Below, piece after piece: positions 7,214 through 15,220 of a stretch of 21,789 nucleotides of DNA. The notes under the pieces were generated by a model. That model was not told where the DNA came from and made no database searches. It saw nothing but the letters and a program-made list of their open reading frames with translations. The translations under genes were made by a program, and so were the position numbers. Source of the stretch: JBFKOL01 sp041628815 (lineage in GTDB: Bacteria; Bacteroidota; Bacteroidia; Chitinophagales; Saprospiraceae); the NCBI GenBank assembly GCA_041628815.1, contig JBFKOL010000033.1, forward strand, positions 1-21,789. The letters are read 5' to 3'. Positions within the stretch are counted from its first letter, which is position 1, and each line of letters starts with the position of its first letter.

Positions 7214-8359
7214 CTACTCTCCCCTCCCATACTTGCGCATTATTCGAAGCACTTCATTCTTATCGATGGCTTCCACGATGGTTCCTCCCCTGCCCTTCAT
7301 GGTTTCGGCAGCAAACAATGCGTTTAATATCGCCTCTTCGGTGGCTTCGATCGTCGCCTGGAACAGGGGCGATACAGCTTCACTGCGCAATACCATCTTT
7401 AGTTCTTCGCGCTGGACAGAATCATTTGATGTTCTTTGTGCAAGATGGGTAGTAAAAGCGATTACAAAATCACCGCTCCCATTAGAGGACATCCCACCGG
7501 TTTTGGCCAAACCAAGCATGGCTCTCCGTGCAAGTCTCTGGAGGCTTCTGGCATCAAGGGGTGCGTCGGTCGCTACCACAATCATGCAAGACCCATCGGG
7601 ATTGTCGATGGCATTTTTAAAAGGATACCTACCCAATTCTTTTCCTAATGGCACCCCGGCTATTTCGAGCACGCCGCCAAAATTTGCCTGTACAAGAACA
7701 CCAATTTTGTAACCACCTAATGAAGAAGGGAGGACTCGAGATGAAGATCCAATTCCTCCCTTGTAGCCAAAACAAATCGTGCCAGTACCAGCACCCACAT
7801 TGCCCTGTACGACCGGCCCGCCACTGGCCACGTCAATCGCTTGTTGAATATGTTCCGGCCGAACATGAAGCCCTCGAATATCGTTTAATCGGCCATCGTT
7901 CGTTTCGCCAACCAATGCATTAACAGAACGCACATTTTCATTCCCAGTTTGCGTCAGCGTATATTTTATCAATCCTTCCATTGTCGCCGCCACGGATAAA
8001 GTATTGGTTAACGCAATGGGTGTTTCAATGGTACCGAGTTCTTCGACCTGTGTGCTTCCAGCCAATTTCCCAAAAGCATTTCCAATATGTACTGCTCCAG
8101 ATACTTTATCCTGGAAAATATTACCGCTATGCGGGAGGATTACAGTAACACCAGTCCTGATGCTGTCGCCGTCTATCAGGGTCACATGACCAACGGTAAC
8201 ATTGTCTACATCGGTAATCGCATTGTTGGTACCTCTTTCAAAGATTCCGATGGGAAGTCGGTTTAATAAAACATCTGTTTGCTGAGCTGTAAGTGCATGA
8301 ATTAGTACAAAGTGCACCAACAAAACATACAGTGCCGTCTTACAAATCATTGTGATCAT
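7214..8359 (-). CDS. P1 family peptidase (DmpA/BapA-type aminopeptidase), secreted
   Basis: This 381-residue precursor starts with a signal peptide ending near the Ala-Gln-Gln at 25-27, then the N-terminal-nucleophile fold of peptidase family S58. Marker segments are GIFERGTNNAITDVDNVTVGH, ALVGETNDGRLND (148-160) and YKGGIGSSSR (199-208). The self-cleavage site that frees the nucleophile is best placed at Gly256-Ser257 in NPDGSCMIVVATDAPL, leaving a beta subunit of 125 residues, close to the size known for DmpA. Relatives release N-terminal L-amino acids, act on D-amino acid amides, or cut beta-amino acids from peptides. A periplasmic or extracellular role in peptide use is likely. Two ATGs (codons 1 and 4) can serve. 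The gene is divergent from the aminotransferase, with an inverted repeat between. Confidence 0.9.
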   Translation of the reverse strand: MITMICKTALYVLLVHFVLIHALTAQQTDVLLNRLPIGIFERGTNNAITDVDNVTVGHVTLIDGDSIRTGVTVILPHSGNIFQDKVSGAVHIGNAFGKLAGSTQVEELGTIETPIALTNTLSVAATMEGLIKYTLTQTGNENVRSVNALVGETNDGRLNDIRGLHVRPEHIQQAIDVASGGPVVQGNVGAGTGTICFGYKGGIGSSSRVLPSSLGGYKIGVLVQANFGGVLEIAGVPLGKELGRYPFKNAIDNPDGSCMIVVATDAPLDARSLQRLARRAMLGLAKTGGMSSNGSGDFVIAFTTHLAQRTSNDSVQREELKMVLRSEAVSPLFQATIEATEEAILNALFAAETMKGRGGTIVEAIDKNEVLRIMRKYGRGE

Positions 8360-8391
8360 AACTAAAGGTATATTGACCGTTTAAAATAATA

Positions 8392-8438
8392 TCAATTTAA
8401 TGAGGATCAATAATCCCGTAGTGAGATCATTAAATTGA
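8392..8438. promoter_or_regulatory. Perfect 12-bp inverted repeat between divergent genes
   Basis: TCAATTTAATGA at 8392-8403 is repeated in perfect inverted form as TCATTAAATTGA at 8427-8438, with 23 bases between. It lies 32 bases from the P1 peptidase start and about 105 bases before the aminotransferase ATG. It could be a bipartite operator for a dimeric regulator or a leader hairpin; the arms are AT-rich and no T-run follows. No regulator gene lies next to it. Confidence 0.5.
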
Positions 8439-8542
8439 GGAAGTTTAACGAAGTGAAGAGATTTCGAGAATTAGATGATTCATGTAAAAACGAACTTTCG
8501 AGGTTTCAATACCTAAAACCGTATCTTTCACAGTATAACAAC

Positions 8543-9895
8543 ATGCTCATGAAGACTTTGGATTCGATAAAAAGACATAAGCAGGACAATCTCGATTTTA
8601 CACTTTTCTCCTGGTCAGCCCAAGGTGGACTTGACCCGATCCACGCTGATCGTGCAAAAGGTGTATATATCTTCGATGATAACGGAAAAAAATATATTGA
8701 TTTTTCGTCACAACTTATGAATGTCAACATAGGCCATGGGCGCTCGGAAATCACAAAAGCGGTGGTTGAGCAGATGAACCGTTTAAGCTATGTGGCACCC
8801 AGCTTTTCAACGGATGTACGAGGTGCACTGGGCAGGAAAATTGCAGAGATCACTCCAGGGGGGCTGACACATACTTTTTTTACCCTGGGCGGAGCAGAAG
8901 CTATCGACAATGCCATAAAATTGGCGCGACATGTAACTGGAAGACACAAGATATTGACACAGTACCGGGCCTACCATGGGGCCACACTTGGAGCCATAAG
9001 TGCTGGCGGTGATCCCCGCAAACTGGAAGTGGACAGCCAGCAATTGCCCAATATCGTAAGGGTTCAAAACCCCTATGCCTACCGATGCCCCTGGTACTCT
9101 AAAAGCGCTGAAGAATGTGGTAAAAGAGCCATTGCCAACCTCGAAAAGATACTCAAGTACGAAGGGCCAGAAAATTTTGCGGCCATCCTTATGGAAGGTG
9201 AATCCGGATCTTCGGGCTGTATCAAATATCCCCCGTATTATTTGCGAGAGGTGCGGAGAATATGCGATCAATACGGCATCTTATTCATCGTTGACGAAGT
9301 CATGAGTGGATTTGGCCGTACCGGAAAATGGTTTGGCGTAGATCACCATGAAGTTTCACCAGACATATTATGTATGGCAAAGGGACTCACTTCAGGCTAC
9401 ATCCCGTTGGGCGGTATTGTAGTCACCGATGACATAGCACAACGGTATGACGATCGGTTCCTTCCGCTGGGCTTGACCTACTCGGCTCACCCGGTCGCCT
9501 GCGCGGCAGCATTGAAAGTCATCGAGATCTATGAGGATGAAGAGCTTGTTCAAAGAGCGGAGAGAATGGGGCAATACATAGACTACAAGATGACCGAAAT
9601 GATGTCAAAACATCCTTCCATTGGGGACTGGCGCAACACGGGTCTGCTGGGATGCATCGAGCTGGTGAAAAACAGGGAATCAAGAGAACCGATGGCACCC
9701 TTCAATGCCAATTCCTCAGAGCTTGGCGTCATGAAAGATGTAGCGGGAAAAATCCGCAGCCTGGGAATGTTTACGTTCGTAAAATGGAACTTTATTTTTG
9801 TGGCACCCCCACTGATTATCGAAGAAAGCCAGATCGACGAAGGACTGGACATCATCTCCCAAGCCGTCGCGCTGGCTGATGTGCACGTGACATGA
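8543..9895 (+). CDS. Class III PLP-dependent aminotransferase
   Basis: From the ATG at 8543 the protein has 450 residues, normal for class III (omega/acetylornithine-type) aminotransferases. Lys280 in CMAKGLTSGY binds PLP, the Asp of DEVMSGFGRTG (251-261) contacts the pyridine nitrogen, and TLGGAEAIDNAIKLAR (114-129) and YRAYHGATLGA (141-151) are the usual cofactor-pocket segments. The N-terminal FTLFSWSAQGGLDPI and SSQLMNVNIGHG belong to a branch usually annotated only as aspartate aminotransferase family. A TTG at 8435 would add 36 residues, but those overlap the inverted repeat and do not resemble the family, so the ATG (8543 or 8549) is preferred. The substrate is not fixed; a beta-alanine or omega-amino acid donor would fit the malonate-semialdehyde dehydrogenase encoded 4 kb away, but this is inference. 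Confidence 0.9.
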   Translation: MLMKTLDSIKRHKQDNLDFTLFSWSAQGGLDPIHADRAKGVYIFDDNGKKYIDFSSQLMNVNIGHGRSEITKAVVEQMNRLSYVAPSFSTDVRGALGRKIAEITPGGLTHTFFTLGGAEAIDNAIKLARHVTGRHKILTQYRAYHGATLGAISAGGDPRKLEVDSQQLPNIVRVQNPYAYRCPWYSKSAEECGKRAIANLEKILKYEGPENFAAILMEGESGSSGCIKYPPYYLREVRRICDQYGILFIVDEVMSGFGRTGKWFGVDHHEVSPDILCMAKGLTSGYIPLGGIVVTDDIAQRYDDRFLPLGLTYSAHPVACAAALKVIEIYEDEELVQRAERMGQYIDYKMTEMMSKHPSIGDWRNTGLLGCIELVKNRESREPMAPFNANSSELGVMKDVAGKIRSLGMFTFVKWNFIFVAPPLIIEESQIDEGLDIISQAVALADVHVT

Positions 9896-9970
9896 TCACT
9901 TAGCCTCGTGGAAAGACGGGACTGGTTTCGTCTGGAGGCAGCGCCCATATGATCTTGAGAATGTGGCAAC

Positions 9971-11374
9971 TTAGAGGATTCTGTCTTTAATCAATTGTGA
10001 CTCATACAAAATCGATAGTCGATTTGCAAGTAGGAATTTTTTCAATTCTATGTATTTCATCCTGGCCTGTATCAACTGGTTCTCCCGGGAGTTGAGAAGA
10101 AAAACACTGCTTTCTCCTATATTAAATTTTTCATTCTCCGCTTCAAGAAGATTTTCATAGTCGGATACTGCATCCATAATTTGTTCAAGCTGCGTTTCCA
10201 AGCTTTCATCCTGTTCCAGCGTATTAATGATGGATATTCTGAGTCCCTGACGCACCATGGACCGCGATATTTGATTTTCTGAAATGGCAATATCAGTCAA
10301 TTCGATATCTGCCTTTGTCTTGCGCATGAAAACGGGTACGTAGGCCCGAACGCCCAGCTTATAATCGTCAATGTCGTATCCCTGGAAAAGTCCGCCGGCA
10401 TCTGTCCTGAACAGCGGATTGAATATCAGATCGACCGTAGGCTTCAATCCTTCCTGCAACAATCGCCTTTCCAAAATAAGACGGTCATTTTCGACATCGA
10501 TGCTCCGCAGATCGGGATGATTTGCAATTACGTTTTCGGCACTAAGACTCAACTCGTCCAACACTTCATCCCAATTGGTAATATCGAGATCCCCGGGTGT
10601 GCTGGAGGTATCCAATACCAGGGGTGTCATTCCATCCAACCATAAATAATTCTGCATTTGTGCTCCAGCACGCCGAAAATCCATGACTGCCTGTTCAAAC
10701 TGTTGGTACCGGATTCGTACTTGTATCACAGCTTCCAATGTATCAATGGCGGGACTGTCTCCACCTTGAAAACTTCCCTGAACGAGATTCAATCTCTGTT
10801 GGGCAAGCGAAACTGCTGCCTCATATATTTTAAGCCGTTCATGAGCAATCAACCATTCAAGGAATGCTTTACTTGCATTGAACAACAATTTGTTTTCGAT
10901 CTGTAGCCTTTTTATATCGTTGGATTCTCTGATCAAAGTCGTTTCCTTCAATAACTTTCGTCTCTCATCGAACATCAGACCACTTCCAAGAGGAACTACT
11001 ATACCGGCTGAAAGCAGACCATTATCAGGCAATGTCTCGCTATCGTCCAGGAATTCACCCGTATTCACTTCATAACCCGCCTTGAAATCAAGACCAAAAA
11101 GTGTAGGAATGGTCAGCCCCGCATTGAACCGGTTGTAGTAACTTTTATCGTCAAATGATTTGCGTTCCAGTCCTGCTCCGAATGATGGGTCCAGACCTCC
11201 TCGCGCCTTCTTCTCATAACTCGCAGATTTATCATCCAGTAACCGGGTCTGAAACATAACGGGATGGTGATCCCGAACAGAACGGATGAAATCATCGAAT
11301 GAAAGAACACCCGGATTTTGGGCAATAGCCGAAATGGCATACAGCATTAAAGCTATGGAAACAACCCTTCTCAT
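9971..11374 (-). CDS. TolC-family outer-membrane efflux protein
   Basis: This 467-residue protein has a signal peptide (MRRVVSIALMLYAISAIAQ) and two long helical segments typical of TolC-type trimers, each followed by beta-strand-rich stretches such as SYYNRFNAGLTIPTLFG and DYKLGVRAYVPVFMRK. The start overlaps the stop of the thioesterase gene as ATGA (11371-11374), so the two are translationally coupled. It is the last gene of the operon and supplies the outer-membrane channel for the ABC protein and adaptor encoded upstream. Overall length and the QARMKYIELKKFLLANR tail fit the family, though sequence similarity within TolC proteins is low. The 75-base gap to the convergent aminotransferase holds only a weak 5-bp inverted repeat. 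Confidence 0.86.
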   Translation of the reverse strand: MRRVVSIALMLYAISAIAQNPGVLSFDDFIRSVRDHHPVMFQTRLLDDKSASYEKKARGGLDPSFGAGLERKSFDDKSYYNRFNAGLTIPTLFGLDFKAGYEVNTGEFLDDSETLPDNGLLSAGIVVPLGSGLMFDERRKLLKETTLIRESNDIKRLQIENKLLFNASKAFLEWLIAHERLKIYEAAVSLAQQRLNLVQGSFQGGDSPAIDTLEAVIQVRIRYQQFEQAVMDFRRAGAQMQNYLWLDGMTPLVLDTSSTPGDLDITNWDEVLDELSLSAENVIANHPDLRSIDVENDRLILERRLLQEGLKPTVDLIFNPLFRTDAGGLFQGYDIDDYKLGVRAYVPVFMRKTKADIELTDIAISENQISRSMVRQGLRISIINTLEQDESLETQLEQIMDAVSDYENLLEAENEKFNIGESSVFLLNSRENQLIQARMKYIELKKFLLANRLSILYESQLIKDRIL

Positions 11375-11760
11375 CTTATTAAGGCTTGAGCGACGATGTC
11401 TTCGTAAGTTTTACCATGTTTTTCTGGCCAGCCATCGGGATCTACCCGAACGAATACAATTTTATCAATAGCTATAATGTTCTGTTTGGAGAACAGATTT
11501 CTGACTAGACAACGAAATGTAATCGAAGTAGTCCCTACATCGAGAAATTCCAGTCCTATCTCGATGACATCACCTTGTTTCGCTGAATGAATAAAATCAA
11601 TATCTGACATGTATTTGGTGACAACCCTGCCAGTGCCTAGTTTGGTCATGGCATAGATACCCGCTTCTTCATCGATCCATCTCAACAACGCACCACCAAA
11701 GAGCGTATCATTGGAATTGAGGTCTTCGGGCTTTATGAGTTTCCTGGTGAAATACTTCAT
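11371..11760 (-). CDS. Hotdog-fold acyl-CoA thioesterase
   Basis: This 129-residue single-domain protein begins FTRKLIKPEDLNSNDTLFGG, followed by the long central hotdog helix GALLRWIDEEAGIYAMTKL; the Asp-Glu in WIDEEAG is where YciA/BFIT-type acyl-CoA hydrolases keep their catalytic acid. The strands DIDFIHSAKQGDVIEIGLEFLDVGTTS and ITFRCLVRNL complete the fold. It should hydrolyse an acyl-CoA in the cytoplasm as a hexamer or dimer. Its place is unusual: it overlaps the adaptor gene by 4 bases upstream and the TolC gene by 4 bases downstream (both ATGA), so it is made in step with the export machine. No signal peptide or membrane segment is present. The acyl chain preference cannot be read. 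Confidence 0.86.
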   Translation of the reverse strand: MKYFTRKLIKPEDLNSNDTLFGGALLRWIDEEAGIYAMTKLGTGRVVTKYMSDIDFIHSAKQGDVIEIGLEFLDVGTTSITFRCLVRNLFSKQNIIAIDKIVFVRVDPDGWPEKHGKTYEDIVAQALIR

Positions 11761-13127
11761 TTTATTTTCCGCATGGGTGGTTTTAATTTCGCTTCCTCGG
11801 CAGGTGATTCCACATAAAAATCGGGGGGAAAGCCGTTCAACTGGCGCCAGAGTTCGTAATAAACCTTGACATCTTTTAATAAAATAAGTGCATTGGCACC
11901 TCCTCCTACACGCACCTCCCTTGGCCAGGTCATTTCATCAGGATTTTCAACTACAAGAATCCTGTAACGGCCATTGTCACTGATGAAATTATCTATGGCA
12001 AATATGGTTCCGTCAAAAGTCCCGTAAGAGTTGTTTGGCCACCCGCTGAAGATGATTGCCGGCCAACCATCGAACATGAGCCTGACTTGCTGGCCTCTTC
12101 TCAACAATGGCATGTCGCGAGGAGGAACATAAATTTCCACGGCCATGCGAAAATCAGCCGGAATGATTGTGACGATGTCTTCACCTGCTTTTATAAATTC
12201 TCCAATACCCGTCTGGACTGCTTTGGTAATGTAACCTTGTATCGGTGAGCGAACGAAGTAAGCGTCCGACCGCACCTTGTATTGGTTGTACATGGACTGC
12301 AACTTATTTGCATCTCCTTCAGCAGTATATTGCGACGACAGGGAAGACATCCTTTCTGCCTGAATTTTGGACAATTTCTCATCAAAATCGTTGATAATGA
12401 ATTCCCTGTTTGTGATTAAGTTTCGAATTTTAGTCTTCGAAGCAGCCATCTTATTTTCGAGTTCGACCACTTTCGCCCTCGCATTTTCGAAGGAGCCTTT
12501 TTTCAATTCTAATTCAGTCAGCGACTTGATTCCTTTTGCATAAAGTTGGGACGTCCGGTCCCACTGCTTGCGCGCGTTGTCCTCGTTCACGATGGCAGCC
12601 TCCAATCCAATACTGTCCGATGCCAACTCAAATTTCACCTGGTCAATTTCCAATTCATTTTGTTCCAGCTTAACCTCTTTGTTCTCAAGTGTAGCGCGAT
12701 ACTGTTCAGTCAATCGACCTGCCTTTTCTCCATATGCTTCTGCAGCCCGGTTTTTTGCATTGACCTGGTTTTGAGTGCGGGTAAGTAATTCAGGATCGAA
12801 ATAGTCCTCTTGAGCCTCGGTAATCCGCAAAATGGTATCCCCTTCCATGACGAGGTCACCTTCCTGGACAAACCACTCTTCGATCCTGCCTCCGATAAGC
12901 GATTGTATGGCCTGAGGTCGTTCATTGGGGTTCAATGTCGTTACATAACCAGACGTCCTGATATGCTGGGTCCAAGGTAGGAACATCGCTCCTACCGCGA
13001 TTAGGAAAGTTAATACCACAATCCTAAGTAGAAAGGTGGAAACCGATCTATTTTCCAGTTTTCCAAATATGGAATATCTGGACTTTTCTATAAAAGGCTC
13101 TATGGAATAATCGCTGATATTAAGCAT
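11757..13127 (-). CDS. HlyD-family membrane-fusion (adaptor) protein
   Basis: This 456-residue protein has a short cytoplasmic N-terminus, one membrane helix (about 31-51), a first half-lipoyl motif (RIEEWFVQEGDLVMEGDTI, 81-99), a long coiled-coil hairpin (about 110-275), a second half-lipoyl motif (VRSPIQGYITKAVQTGIGEF, about 294-313) and a beta-barrel region. It should bridge the inner-membrane ABC protein and the TolC channel across the periplasm, as HlyD does in type I secretion. The ATG at 13127 lies inside the end of the ABC gene (8-base overlap), and its stop overlaps the thioesterase start. The C-terminus carries a Pro/Lys-rich tail. The single membrane helix and hairpin length are nearer to HlyD than to AcrA-type lipoprotein adaptors. 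Confidence 0.9.
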   Translation of the reverse strand: MLNISDYSIEPFIEKSRYSIFGKLENRSVSTFLLRIVVLTFLIAVGAMFLPWTQHIRTSGYVTTLNPNERPQAIQSLIGGRIEEWFVQEGDLVMEGDTILRITEAQEDYFDPELLTRTQNQVNAKNRAAEAYGEKAGRLTEQYRATLENKEVKLEQNELEIDQVKFELASDSIGLEAAIVNEDNARKQWDRTSQLYAKGIKSLTELELKKGSFENARAKVVELENKMAASKTKIRNLITNREFIINDFDEKLSKIQAERMSSLSSQYTAEGDANKLQSMYNQYKVRSDAYFVRSPIQGYITKAVQTGIGEFIKAGEDIVTIIPADFRMAVEIYVPPRDMPLLRRGQQVRLMFDGWPAIIFSGWPNNSYGTFDGTIFAIDNFISDNGRYRILVVENPDEMTWPREVRVGGGANALILLKDVKVYYELWRQLNGFPPDFYVESPAEEAKLKPPMRKIK

Positions 13128-14805
13128 CGCTTTTAACTTTTAAGGTAGTTTTGGCCACTTTCCCAGCGTCCAGTGTGATGCTGTTCTTAATGTACTTTTT
13201 CCAGACCGGATCAATCGAGCTTATGACCATCTTCCAAGTCTGATCCGATGAAGTCATAGAACGTACAATTTGTTCTTTTTCATTAGCCGGAACATGATCC
13301 ATTGGGTCTTCGAGTACTAGCAACTTTGGATTACCGACAATGGCCCGGGCCAGGATGATCCGGTCTTGTATATTTCTTGGAATCTTTCGTCCTTCAGGAT
13401 CCAATTCCGTATTGAGTCCCAATGGTTCAGCGGCAACGAATGCGTCGAGCCGGACACTCTGTAAGGCTTTATTTACATCATTCAGCGAAATCTCCTTTCG
13501 TCCCATCCTGATGTTCTCTAGTATGGTGTCCTGGAAAATATCGTTCTCGCGCAAAACATAGCCAATGTGTTCGCGTAAAAGATCACTGCGTAACGATTTC
13601 AGTGGAAAACCATTCACCTGAATGGTGCCTTCAGAGGGTTCAATGACACCGGCCAGGAGATGAAGAAGTGTAGATTTTCCGCTTCCTCCTGGTCCATCGA
13701 TAACGACTGATTGATTTCCAGGTATGAGGAGCGAAAGACCGTCCACCGTATTTTTATGAGAACCAGGATACGAGTAGGTCACATTCTGCAAGGATAATGC
13801 TATACCACTATCGGCATTTTCTATGGGTAATCCATTAGTCTCGTCAAGTGGCAGATCAGAGACATATCCGATTTTTTCAAGAGCGGTCAATACATCATAA
13901 ATAGAATCCATCGACTGGATAAGCTTTTCAACCGATGCTATGATAAGGATGATGATGATCTCGGCGGCCACAAACTGCCCAATATTCATCTCCTGGTTGA
14001 ATACCAGGATGCTGCCTGTAATTAGCAGACCTGCAGCAATGATTACTTTGAACGCCACGAGATATGTGAACTGGTTCAACAGAACCTTAAAATGACTTTC
14101 CCGTGCAGTGAGATATTCATCGACATGACGATTGGTCCGGTCCAGATTCAAACTGGACCCATTCATCAGCTTGAACGATATTTTGGTTCGCGCAATCTCC
14201 TCAAGCCAAAAGGCGATCTTGTATTTAGATGTGCTTTCATTCAAGCTGGTTTTAAGCCCTTTTGGACCAGTATACGCAATGATGAGGTATACAAGGCCAA
14301 TGAGAAAAAAGCTGAACAGAATAAAAAAGGAATGATACAAACTCAATAGTATCAACCCCACGAGTATTTGAAAAAGAGCCAGAGAAAAGTCGATGAGAAT
14401 CTTTGGAAGCCCTTTCTGGATGGTCATGGTATCAAAAAAGCGGTTGGTCAACTCGGGACCGTAATAATCGTGGAAAGCATCGTGCTTGATCATAGGAATC
14501 CGGTAGGCAAATTCGAATGAAGCCCGGCTAAAAATCTTTTGAGCAATGTTTTCCACGATGCGCAATTGTAAAAGCTGAAACGCACCCGTTAGTGCGATTC
14601 CGCCTATAACAAATGCCACCAGTACCATCCAGGAAGTTGTTATTCGTCCTCCTTGAATGAGGTTAATGATCGCTTGTATCCCAAGTGGTAGAGAGAGATT
14701 TACCAATCCATTGAAAAGCGCATAGACATAGACCTGGGTAATGTCCTTGCGGTCAATTTTTAATAAACGTCTGAATCGTTGTACAGGAGAAAGTCGGTTC
14801 AACAT
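13120..14805 (-). CDS. Exporter-type ABC protein (fused membrane and ATPase domains) with degenerate nucleotide-binding motifs
   Basis: Numbered from the GTG one codon before the chosen ATG (14805), the protein has an ABC-exporter membrane domain (about 20-300, helices near 27-50, 60-80, 143-178 and 247-292) and an ATPase domain (about 335-550). The Walker A motif GPGGSGKST (372-380) is intact. The rest is not: the Q-loop position reads YVLRE (Arg420 instead of Gln), the LSGGQ signature is replaced by KIPRNIQ (about 475-481), Walker B ends LLVLEDP (Glu-Asp order reversed, 496-502) and no switch His is found near ISSIDP (529-534). No N-terminal C39 peptidase domain is present. The operon layout suggests it drives or gates export through the adaptor and TolC protein. 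ATP binding is likely; normal hydrolysis is doubtful. Confidence 0.88.
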   Translation of the reverse strand: MLNRLSPVQRFRRLLKIDRKDITQVYVYALFNGLVNLSLPLGIQAIINLIQGGRITTSWMVLVAFVIGGIALTGAFQLLQLRIVENIAQKIFSRASFEFAYRIPMIKHDAFHDYYGPELTNRFFDTMTIQKGLPKILIDFSLALFQILVGLILLSLYHSFFILFSFFLIGLVYLIIAYTGPKGLKTSLNESTSKYKIAFWLEEIARTKISFKLMNGSSLNLDRTNRHVDEYLTARESHFKVLLNQFTYLVAFKVIIAAGLLITGSILVFNQEMNIGQFVAAEIIIILIIASVEKLIQSMDSIYDVLTALEKIGYVSDLPLDETNGLPIENADSGIALSLQNVTYSYPGSHKNTVDGLSLLIPGNQSVVIDGPGGSGKSTLLHLLAGVIEPSEGTIQVNGFPLKSLRSDLLREHIGYVLRENDIFQDTILENIRMGRKEISLNDVNKALQSVRLDAFVAAEPLGLNTELDPEGRKIPRNIQDRIILARAIVGNPKLLVLEDPMDHVPANEKEQIVRSMTSSDQTWKMVISSIDPVWKKYIKNSITLDAGKVAKTTLKVKSDA

Positions 14806-14821
14806 CACAATACTTACTATG

Positions 14822-15133
14822 TTATGGTCTATTCTCTGACCTATGAATGAGTTTTTTCTTTTTGTTCTCTCTCAACAGGTGTTCAACGCCCGAGACAGAT
14901 CTCCTCCACAGCTGTGCTAGGTCATCAGAACTGCATTTGAAGACAAGATCATCTCCTCGAATTCCTAATTTCACTGTCGAATAGTAAGTCGGTACTTTTG
15001 TGCCTTCTTTATCAACATATACTTCGACATACAGAAAATCGTCGAATTTTTCCTGAATGCGTCGAATTTTCCATTTGACAAAGCGAATGTATTTGTTGGG
15101 AATCCCTGCCTTGTTTTGAACTTCAATTACCAT
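14822..15133 (-). CDS. HPF/RaiA-like (S30EA fold) protein
   Basis: This 103-residue protein shows the order strand-helix-strand-strand-strand-helix of ribosome hibernation factors: VIEVQN, a basic helix NKYIRFVKWKIRRIQEKF, DFLYVEVYVDKEG, the pair TVKLGIRGDDLVFKCSS, then the helix DDLAQLWRRSVSGVEHLLRENKKKK. Short HPF/RaiA proteins are about this size and bind the 30S decoding region. Sequence similarity is only modest, so a role on ribosomes is inferred from the fold; the protein could have been recruited for another job. It is the first gene of the export operon, ending 16 bases before the ABC gene, and its own promoter region (15134-15230) carries a TAnnTTTG box and a palindrome. No long-HPF C-terminal dimerisation domain is present. 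Confidence 0.62.
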   Translation of the reverse strand: MVIEVQNKAGIPNKYIRFVKWKIRRIQEKFDDFLYVEVYVDKEGTKVPTYYSTVKLGIRGDDLVFKCSSDDLAQLWRRSVSGVEHLLRENKKKKLIHRSENRP

Positions 15134-15173
15134 ATGGACTTTTATTGGGGGTTTAACATGCGTCTGAAATTGT

Positions 15174-15186
15174 ATAGTAATACTAT
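15174..15186. promoter_or_regulatory. 13-bp palindrome in the leader of the export operon
   Basis: ATAGTA and TACTAT form perfect 6-bp arms around one central base. The site is 41 bases upstream of the HPF-like start and downstream of the likely -7 box at 15213-15220 (minus strand), the position expected for a repressor site. No binding protein is identified. Confidence 0.35.
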
Positions 15187-15212
15187 CTTAATTGAAACTT
15201 TTACTTACAACA

Positions 15213-15220
15213 CAAATGTA
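15213..15220 (-). promoter_or_regulatory. Likely Bacteroidota -7 box for the export operon
   Basis: The minus strand reads TACATTTG, a perfect match to TAnnTTTG. Transcription would start near 15206, giving a leader of about 70 bases before the HPF-like gene. No matching TTG was found at the -33 spacing, so the promoter may be weak or need an activator; two GTGACAT copies (15267-15273 and 15291-15297) lie farther upstream. Confidence 0.45.

Noticed and set aside
8435..8542. TTG-initiated N-terminal extension of the aminotransferase
   Set aside because: The 36 extra residues do not resemble the family, the codons overlap the 12-bp inverted repeat, and two ATGs lie at the expected family start.
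9914..9933. Inverted repeat AGACG/CGTCT as a terminator between convergent genes
   Set aside because: Only 5 bp with a 10-base loop and no T-run on either strand.
9583..9969. Minus-strand open frame of 128 codons opposite the aminotransferase end
   Set aside because: It lies almost wholly antisense to conserved aminotransferase sequence and its composition looks like a reading-frame shadow.
9971..15133. A standard type I secretion system for an RTX or bacteriocin substrate
   Set aside because: No glycine-rich nonapeptide repeats, double-glycine leader peptide or C39 peptidase domain was found in the window, so a protein substrate cannot be claimed.
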